Of a DNA stretch of 64,000 nucleotides, positions 57,048-64,000 are shown piece by piece (within the stretch, counting starts at the first letter, position 1; every line of letters starts with the position of its first letter). The stretch comes from Calcarisporiella thermophila CBS 279.70. Taxonomy: Eukaryota > Calcarisporiellomycota. Position numbers and translations under genes: made by a program. The notes under the pieces are model-generated. The model was not told where the DNA came from. It made no database searches and saw only the letters and a list, made by a program, of their open reading frames with translations. The DNA is taken from positions 348,797-412,796 of the forward strand of contig NW_027192217.1 of NCBI RefSeq assembly GCF_041956535.1. Reading direction: 5' to 3'.

Positions 57048-58224
57048 ATGCCGCAGCGCACACGCAAGTCCTCCACAACCTCCAAATCAGAGCCCGTCCC
57101 GTCCCCCACCCTCCTTCGCAAGCTGCTGGACCACTATCCGCAGTCCGCCCTCGACATTCTCGGCTTCCCGCGCGCCTCCTCCATCCAGAATCGCGAGCAT
57201 CTGTCCAACGTGCTCTTCAACGCGCTGGTGTGCGCGAAGCTGCTGGGGTCGCGCGTGCCTCACCAGCAGGCGGTGCAAGCCGCAGACGCCTTCGTCCACT
57301 ATGACTGGAGTAAGGTGGCGGGCGCGGAAAAAAAGGAGGCCCACGGGGCGGCCAAGCCGGGAGAAAAACGAGAGCGGCAGAGCGAGACCCTGACCCTCAA
57401 CCCCGCCATGCTCGAAAAGCTGACCACCGACCAGCTCGCGCAGGTGTTGCGCGAGAACGGCTTCGAGAAGTACGAAGATGGGGCGGCCAAGTTCTTCAAC
57501 CAGCTGGCCGAGAACATCAAGCAGGAGCAGGGCGAGGCCGGAGATTTCTGGGCCTGGATGGCTAAAGGCCTGGAGACCAAAGAGGGTGAAGACATGGGCG
57601 CTAAGATGGTCAAGCACATGCGCGGGCGGGTGAGTAGCTTTAAGGGCTTGAGCGACCACGCTGCCGACTTTTGGATTCGGTATGGTTGACATGCGATTCC
57701 CCCGCTCCCCCGACTAAGCTCACCCTTCTAATCTTGCTCTCCCCCTCCCCCTCCCCCTCTCCTTTTCCCTTTTGAATAGTGTGTGCCAGGTGTACCTCTC
57801 CAAACCCATGCTTAGCAAACTCTCCCTCCCCAATGTCGACTATTTCCCCTTCATGGACGATCGCACACGCAAGCTCTTCAATGCCAATTTCCCCCACGAC
57901 AAAAAAGAGGACGGCGAGAAAAGCCGCAAGAAGGGCGAGGAGGAGCGTCGGCTGCTACGGTATATAGTGGGAGGAGAAAAGGAAAAAAGCGTGGAAGCCG
58001 CCAGCGACGACGAACGTTGGATGTTCGTTAGGGCGCTAGACGCAATGGGCTTGTGCGAGGCCGAGAAGAAGTGGAACGAAATCGCCGAGCAAGTGCGTGG
58101 AGGAGGGGCGGCCGTGGGCGGGGAGGCTAAAAAGGGCGAGGCGGTCGAACCTGTAACGAAAAAACCCAAGAAAATCGAGGGCGAGAGTGAGCGGGAGGAG
58201 ATTGCCAAGGTGGTGGAAGAATAA
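57048..58224 (+). CDS. Orphan protein, Lys/Glu-rich (hypothetical)
   Basis: Two exons, 57048-57679 and 57780-58224, join in frame to 358 aa. The start ATG follows a pyrimidine-rich leader. The N-terminus is basic and Ser/Thr-rich (MPQRTRKSSTTSKSE), followed by a helical, hydrophobic-patterned region (LLRKLLDHYPQSALDILGFPR). The second half is charged (KKEDGEKSRKK, acidic/Lys C-terminus with PVTKKPKKIEGE, a possible nuclear localisation signal). No domain or family is recognised. The continuous GC-rich codon usage and phase-fitting intron make coding likely. Confidence 0.65.
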
Positions 58225-59226
58225 AATAGGCTCCAACAGCCCAGCTCCATTCATGCTTCATAATACTCCCTTCTCTTTCGTTTTTTTTTTCCCCCTCTCA
58301 TCTGTAAAATAAAGCAGTTTTTTTTGTTTATACAATAAATAAATGGGTTGCAATTTTTTCTTTGCACTTATCCAGTCCCTCTTTGAAGGAGTCCATGGTT
58401 TCCCTTTACGAGACTAAACCATTGAAAGACGCTGATACAGTTATGCAAAACTGCGTCAATAGAAAATAGACCGCATATCTTGAGCGAAGCTGGTTTCTAT
58501 CATGGTGGGAGCGACACGATACACCACAAGTTGCCATACAGAGGTTAGCTCCTGCTCGAGCCAAGAACAAGATTTGTTGTGTGCCGAGAAGACTTTTAGA
58601 AAAGAGCATTGGGTCAGGAGAAAAGAGAAGAAATGAGAAGTGAGGGAGGGTAGATACATAAATAAAAACTTCTACTAGAACTTCTACTGGCTGTTGAATA
58701 TAAGCATTTTAATATCGATAGCCAAATTGCACCGTAGCTGACTTGCTCCAATATGCAGTAGCCAAGATCTGCAGCCATCCTCAACCCAATTGCTGCTTCA
58801 GGGCATATTGAAAGAATTAAAGTCTTCCTATCATACTGAAGGTGGACGGATCCGAATCATGAAAATGGGAGCATGTGTACCTCCTTTATAGAATATCCTA
58901 TCCTATGCCCACAAATCCCTCAAAATAGCCTCTATATATTCATTAGAAGAGGTTATCCAAGTATTGTATTAAATTATCAAGCAAGCATATCAAGGGAGTT
59001 TACATTGATCCACATGCGGAAACTTTATTTTGTTTGTATCTCTCTATTGTAACAGGTAACGAAATGATGGGGGCAAAGCATTTAATATATAGGATATGGA
59101 CAATTGGAATTGGGCTGACGAGCAGGTGGCTGGAGACTTGGTGTGCCCATGCTGGTACTGCGAAACCCGTGTGACGATGTCAAGCTCGCGTTGCTCTACC
59201 TCGAGCCTGCGGAGTATACCTGTTGG
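58225..59226. other. Intergenic region
   Basis: About 1 kb, AT-rich except for the right end. No gene, tRNA or element recognised. Confidence 0.4.
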
Positions 59227-59835
59227 TCAGCCCACCAAACACCACCGGACCCGTCCTAACATGTCCCGTGTGTATGCCAGTGCCATCCAAGCAATAGCTT
59301 TGATGTCTATGGAATGAAGCGCGGCGAGAGTTCTTAAATTGCGGATGGTATTCATGCCGAAGATCGAACTCTCACCAGGCGCACTAAAAAACACCACAAC
59401 GTCGTCAGACGCTGGTATGTCAGCTAGTACGTGTGCGCAAGAACGTGGCTCTGGCGCAGTGCGGTTCTCGTATATAGTCCACGCGCACTCCAGTCCGTCA
59501 GTTCCTCTGCGTACCCAATGATCCATGGAACTGCCCATGGCAAAAGTGGAAAGTAGGCGATGCCACTGGCTGGGATCGGCGGAACATGGGAGAGTGCTCT
59601 CTGGGAGGTTGACCCCGCAATCGCGCACGTCGCACATCACGCGAGTTGCCCACATGTGCACGTCCTCACCGTGGTTTGGCAGCAGTTGACCGAGGATGCC
59701 GCCACGCCCATAAGTGCGATCTAAGGCTTCAACTGAATCCCAAGTGGTAGGATCGATACAAAGGCCTCCAACGATGGAATCAATGAGCGCCGGAGTGGCC
59801 AATGTAACCCTGTTGGAGATGTTGTATTGTTGCAT
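59227..59835 (-). CDS. Orphan protein (hypothetical)
   Basis: A single-exon frame of 202 codons starting at 59835 (ATG) with no signal peptide. It has several Cys and Trp residues (GGLCIDPTTWDS, MCDVRDCGVNLPE, WTIYENR) and an amphipathic C-terminus (LHSIDIKAIAWMALAYTRDM), so it could be a compact globular domain. No family is recognised. Its neighbours are a foldback element and LINE debris, so it may be a recently acquired or fast-evolving gene. Coding status is supported only by length and balanced composition. Confidence 0.5.
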   Translation of the reverse strand: MQQYNISNRVTLATPALIDSIVGGLCIDPTTWDSVEALDRTYGRGGILGQLLPNHGEDVHMWATRVMCDVRDCGVNLPESTLPCSADPSQWHRLLSTFAMGSSMDHWVRRGTDGLECAWTIYENRTAPEPRSCAHVLADIPASDDVVVFFSAPGESSIFGMNTIRNLRTLAALHSIDIKAIAWMALAYTRDMLGRVRWCLVG

Positions 59836-60009
59836 TTGTTCGTCTATTATGTGAATGTGATGTTGCGAATGTCACTCAGATGTAATGTGAGTATAATGTT
59901 AATCCGAAGAACCTTCGTCGAATGTGATACTCGTTTGAGTTTGATTTTGCTGTATAAATCATAAGATATATACTGTAGCCTCCATAACGCCGTCACAACC
60001 TTATTCTCC

Positions 60010-60275
60010 ATAAACATGTAATCGTTGCTAATAAACATAATGTATAACAAATGTAGCCCTCAATCGTGAAGTGTTGCTCTTGTAAAAATAAGGTTTACCC
60101 TATTTTCAGTGTAACACACTGTTATGGACCGTGGTGTACTTAACCAACGAGAATTGATTAGCGAGGGGATGATCTAAACTTTCAATCTAATCCTTATTTT
60201 TACAAGAGCAAATCTTTAAGATTGAGGGCTACATTTGCTATACATTATGTTTATTAGCAACGATTACGTGTTTAT
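60010..60275. repeat. Foldback element (84-bp inverted arms)
   Basis: Arms at 60010-60093 and 60192-60275 are inverted copies of about 90% identity (each containing GTAATCGTTGCTAATAAACA and AAATGTAGCCCTCAATC), separated by about 98 bp. The loop holds a small perfect palindrome, CAGTGTAACACACTG. No coding capacity. It may be a MITE/foldback transposon or a large hairpin-forming locus. No clear target-site duplication was found outside the arms. Confidence 0.75.
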
Positions 60276-60734
60276 TAAATATTACTACATTTATGACATT
60301 TCTCATATACTCTTATTTTTTTTTTCGCACTTATATAAGGATGTCTTTTTGAATTGTCAATATCAACAATAATAGTTTTTCATATTTTTTTTAGGAGGAG
60401 GATATTTAATAAAGTATCCTTTAATAAAGATTGATAATCATCAAGAAATCCATACAAGAATAGGGGAGTACATTTTCCAAGTGGAAACGTGCAAGGGAAA
60501 ATTGTGTTTGTTACCAGCACTAGTGTAACAGTTCTGGGGACTGTCAGATATCCTTATTCTTATAGAATAGAATTCAGGAAAGAGGTGAGGGACAACAAAC
60601 AAAAGAGAGTGAATTTAAATAGAATCTCGGGAGTATCTAAGTGGAACATTAATACACCAATAAAAGGAAAGGTAATTAAATAGGTAAATAATGTAAATAA
60701 GAAAGTATTATAATTAATATTATAGTGTAAATTC
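60276..60734. other. AT-rich region between foldback element and LINE
   Basis: Contains a motif (GGATATTTAATAAAGTATCC, 60408-60427) that forms a stem-loop and recalls the end of SINE family 2. A 64-codon frame at 60489-60683 resembles nothing known. Confidence 0.4.
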
Positions 60735-62476
60735 GGTCGTGTTTCAAAGGAGGATTCGCTGTGTGAGAGCCTCGGCGAGTCGTTCGTCTAGGCGGAGTAG
60801 CTTTCTCCTCCATAGTAGGTGAAAATTGAGTTAATGTTCTCTGAATTCCCTCGAGTATCTGTCAGGGTTCCTTGCGACTAGGGCGTGCACCTCGGGTTTG
60901 ATCATCGGTTGGTAGATATTGTCTCTGTGCGGTTTGAAGAAATCTTCCAATTTCGCTAGCCCGAATTTTTCTGCCTTCCCTTTCACTGGTGCTCCTTCTA
61001 TAGTAAAATAGGAATTATTACTAATGAGGAGGGGGAGTACTTCATCTAGGGTGAATCTGTATCCTTTGGTTAAATCCAGTTTTCCACCTAAACTCTGCCA
61101 CACTCGTACGAGGTGTGGCCTCAAGCCGTCCTTCCTCATCAGCTTGTGCTGGGTGTAACGGGTGGCTAGGATGCCCATTCCCAGCGCGTTGGGAGTGTAG
61201 TGTTTTTCTAGTGTGCAGATTGCTAGGCTTGCCCAGGGTTGTCTGTAAGACGAGGTTGTGGCAAAATGTTGGAACCACGAGGCTAAGATTGCGTCGACTT
61301 GATGTTTGGGGTTGATGAGGCTTAATCCAAATCCTTATGGCTGCTGCATTGTACTCAGGGCGATTTGCGGGCGTTTTTTATCCCATAGGAAATCTTTAAC
61401 GATTGTGTCCAACTGTTTCAAGAATTTGGCTGGAGGGGGGATCAATTTTGCCGTGTACCATAGTTTGGATAACAGTTTCGAGTTGATCAAAAGAGCTTTT
61501 CCTTTCAAGGAGAGAGCTCTTAATCTCCACGTTTTGACTGTTTTCCACAGTTTGATGAGCAGCTCTTCAAAATATTCATCGCCTGGGAAGATCTTTTTGG
61601 TGTTGAACGGTATTCCAAGAAGAGTGAATGTCCTTTCTTCATGGGTGAAGTCACATGGTGGCGAAAGGGTTGCTCTGGCTGTCGCCGAAAGAGGGACGGC
61701 TTCTGACTTGTGATAATTGATTTTGGAGTTAGAGGCTCTCTGGAAATCGGTGAGTGTCTTCGAGAGGGTGTCTGTGTCTTTCATGTTTTACTACCGCAAC
61801 TGTAATATCATCCGCGAAGGATGTGGTGACGATTATTGATTCCAGTAAAGTTCGCTCTTAATTTTATCAGAAGGGGTTCTATGGCAATGTTATAGAGCAG
61901 GGGTGATAGAGGGTCGCCCTGATGTACCCCTTGATTGACAGGAAAGGGTAGGGTGATGTGATTGTTAATGATGACTGCCGCTGTATTTTATTTGTATATG
62001 GATGCAATTAGACGTGTAAACTTCACCCCGAACCTGAAGGCTCTAAGACATCCCATGAACCATCCTCGGTCTATCCTATCATACGCTTTTTCGTTGTCCA
62101 GAAGAATGAGGGCCCCGTTTAATTCCTCTATCTTTGCGAGGTTGAGTATCTAGTTGATGGTCATGGTGTTTTCAGATATATTCCTCCCTCTGCTAAAGCC
62201 AGATTGTGATGAGTTAATAATGGTTTTCATCGCCGGCTGGATCCTGAAAGCTATTATTTTTGTCATGAGCTTTGCGTCGCAATTTATTAGGCTGATAGGT
62301 CACTAGTTCTTTAGATCTTTAGGGTCGCCTTTCTTTTTGTATATGAGTGTTAGTAGCATGTATTTTCCTAGAGCTTCGTTTTGACCGGAGAGGATTGCGT
62401 TGAATACTTTCGTTAGGAATGGCGTCAGTATGTGGCTAAAAGTTTGGAGAAATTCGAAAGATAGGCCAGGAGCATT
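60735..62476 (-). mobile_element. LINE family C, reverse-transcriptase region, decayed
   Basis: Read on the minus strand, this holds a LINE-type reverse transcriptase broken by stops and frame changes. From 5' to 3' it shows an APGLSFEF-like motif (about 62450), LIYKKKGDP (about 62330), a segment rich in AYDR (about 62090), QGDPLSPLLYNIAIEPLL (about 61930-61870), the catalytic FADD (61807-61818), SKSEAVPLSATAR and then LIxPKHQ-like and C-terminal sequence to about 60740. Domain order is that of a non-LTR retrotransposon ORF2. It is related to family B in its C-terminal part. No A-tail or 3' hairpin was found, so the 3' end is lost. Confidence 0.82.
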
Positions 62477-62520
62477 ACCTGGGTGATTTTGACGTAGAAG
62501 TTCCCCCACGCTCTCGGAAT
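62477..62520. repeat. GGGTGATTTTGACGTAGAAG block and LINE target site
   Basis: The block at 62487-62506, GGGTGATTTTGACGTAGAAG, is shared with 17340-17359 and, diverged, with about 18817 and 19105. It is followed by CCACGCTCTCGGAATATT, where the next LINE copy is inserted. The same ACGCTCTCG-AATA motif is the target of the LINE and SINE at 6654-7880. Confidence 0.6.
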
Positions 62521-64000
62521 ATTTTTTTTTGATCAAAAGTGAGCCTTTATTGTTTAATAAGACCCTAAAATACAATCGTTACATTATTAAAAGTAATAAA
62601 ATGAGATAAAAGCTAGAAATTAACGCGATATTACAATTCGGGGTAAGTTGATCTTGACAAATTTTCTCCTCAAATGGGTAGATGAGAAATAAAACTCAAC
62701 TAGCAGTGGGTAATAGGGAATGACTTGATAGGTGATATGGAGAGGGAGATATGCAGAAAGAGAAGGGCTAGTAGTAGGGGCTACTGCGTCAGTCCAGTTC
62801 TAGAGCCGCTCTATTAGCTCCTTCTTTCACCGCGCTCATTTTACACCACCTGCTTCGTAACTGTTCAATTCGACGCTTTTTTCGGGCTCTTGTTAATTCG
62901 GCTCCTATAGCCTCCTCAATATCCAGATTGGCCCGATTGATAATGGTTTCGGATGAGGCTCGAGTGTTTTCAAAATGAAAGGCGATTCGGTCCCGATGGA
63001 TTTGCCATAATACCGAATCGAAGACGATTTGAGCCGCGTGTCTTACTGTCCTCGGGGCTTCTGGAAGGTCGCCAAGTACGAGATTCCTTGGGTTCAGCAC
63101 CTGAGTGTTTAGGGGCCTAAGATGGTGTTGATACACCTCTCCGCCCAATGCCACACTGACGTGAGTTCGGGACATTCGAAGAAGGTGTGGCGGATGGTGT
63201 CCCTCGGAGCGTTACAGCGGGTACATTTCGGGTCATGACCAGGGAATGTCGAGTTTGTAATTACACGCTCTACGAGGATTCACCAGCATAGTGTGTGGTG
63301 TTTTGGGAGCGTTTGTATATCAAGATGATTGTCGCTCGTTTGGAGAATAGAAGTGGGGAGTTGGTTGTGAGAGCTTCATTAAAGAGTTCTAGGAGGAAAG
63401 GGGCCAGTTCATCTTCGAAAGCTCTATAGAACTCAGCTGTCAATCCATCGGGGCCAGGCGATTTGTTTCGCGGTGCTTTGCGGATCGCTCTTCTTACTTC
63501 CTCCTCTGTGGTCGGTCGGTCGAGGAGGGTTCGGTGTTCTGGCAATAGAGTGTTTTCAATGTGGCCTAGGAGTTCTTCTTGGTCCGCCGAGGATGTTGGG
63601 CCGGCGGAGTATAGTTCTGTGTAAAAGCGGTTTGTTAGTATGGCCATTTCACTTGGGTCCTCAGTATTTGCTCCGTCTGGCTTTTTGAGTGCCGTCATCG
63701 CGTTGACGGCTCGTCGACCCGCGATTCGGCGGTGGAAGTAGGCTGAGGATTTTTCCCCCGCGTCGGTCCACATTATTCTGGAGCGAATGCGGAGGGTCTC
63801 TGCTTTGCGATTTGTGTGAGTCGCGAGTTGATTACGGAGCTCGTCATTTTGAGAGCGTGATGCTTCCGTGTCTGGGATATTCCCTAGTTGGCGGAGGGCC
63901 CTATGTATGCGTGTCTCCTCTGCCCTGAATCGGCGTTGGCGTTGTGACGCGTATGCTGTTGTGAATTTTTGAAATAACCTTTTGGCCTTGTTCCAGAATT
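62521..64000 (-). mobile_element. LINE family A, copy with internal RT deletion (continues beyond window)
   Basis: Minus strand, open from the window edge: a region preceding the RT with YFHRRIAGRRAVNAMTALKK, then the RT start EEEVRRAIRKAPRNKSPGPDGL (about 63500-63440), ATIILIYKR (about 63300). The rest of the palm including the YADD/FADD box is missing. Sequence jumps directly to the C-terminal part (zinc-finger CTRCNAPRDTIRHTFFEC, about 63215). It ends in a 3' UTR shared with the copy at 14372-15305 and an A-tail, seen as a T-run from 62521. It is dead as a polymerase source because the catalytic core is deleted. Confidence 0.85.

Noticed and set aside
60489-60683. 64-codon frame as a small gene
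   Set aside because: Short, AT-rich, next to repeat debris and without a recognisable domain.
1-64000. CRISPR arrays, operons, bacterial promoters or ribosome-binding sites
   Set aside because: No spaced direct repeats were seen, and the spliced genes show that the DNA is eukaryotic.

Overview
This is a eukaryotic, very probably fungal, nuclear window. The genes carry short GT-AG introns (mostly 57-190 nt, several with TACTAA-like branch sites). Intergenic DNA is AT-rich, and the conserved genes include a GID1/RanBP9-type protein, RPB3, ribosomal protein eL14, a DNAJC17-type J protein, a Zrt-type ZIP transporter and a GH20 hexosaminidase. A KDM8/JMJD5-type JmjC protein, a CutC homologue, an HRI-type eIF2alpha kinase and a peroxisomal SDR-SCP2 fusion, together with LINEs and tRNA-derived SINEs, fit an early-diverging (zygomycete-grade) fungus better than a typical ascomycete. 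I cannot name the species.

Layout. 0-5 kb: a bHLH factor (5' partial) and a five-exon, 892-aa PDI-like gene with no CXXC motif. 5.8-8.5 kb: LINE fragments, a tRNA-derived SINE and tRNA-Gly(CCC). 8.8-10.8 kb: the GID1/RanBP9-like gene. 11-19.2 kb: a retroelement graveyard holding two tRNA-Asp genes, several LINE 3' ends, two SINE families, an assembly gap and a serial-insertion stack. 19.5-30 kb: ordinary genes (KDM8-like, a secreted DPBB protein, CutC, ZIP transporter, DNAJC17-like, TPR protein). 30-39.8 kb: one PHD/GATA-like zinc-finger gene followed by a 5.9-kb stretch without a recognisable gene. 39.9-59.8 kb: a small secreted protein, an orphan, SDR-SCP2 enzyme, a secreted orphan, eL14, RPB3, a GPI-type protein, an HRI-like kinase, the GC-rich hexosaminidase and two orphans. 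60-64 kb: a foldback element and two minus-strand LINE copies.

The genes form no operon or cluster. They are housekeeping (transcription, translation, splicing, ubiquitin ligase), metal handling (ZIP, CutC), peroxisomal lipid metabolism, stress signalling and secreted/cell-wall functions. The most notable features are the multi-domain redox-dead PDI-like protein and the retroelement biology: a SINE family whose 3' tail matches a resident LINE, recurrent use of the same target sites, and a stack of three insertions at one site. Exon joins below were deduced by eye from splice signals, reading phase and family conservation; no alignment or search was run.
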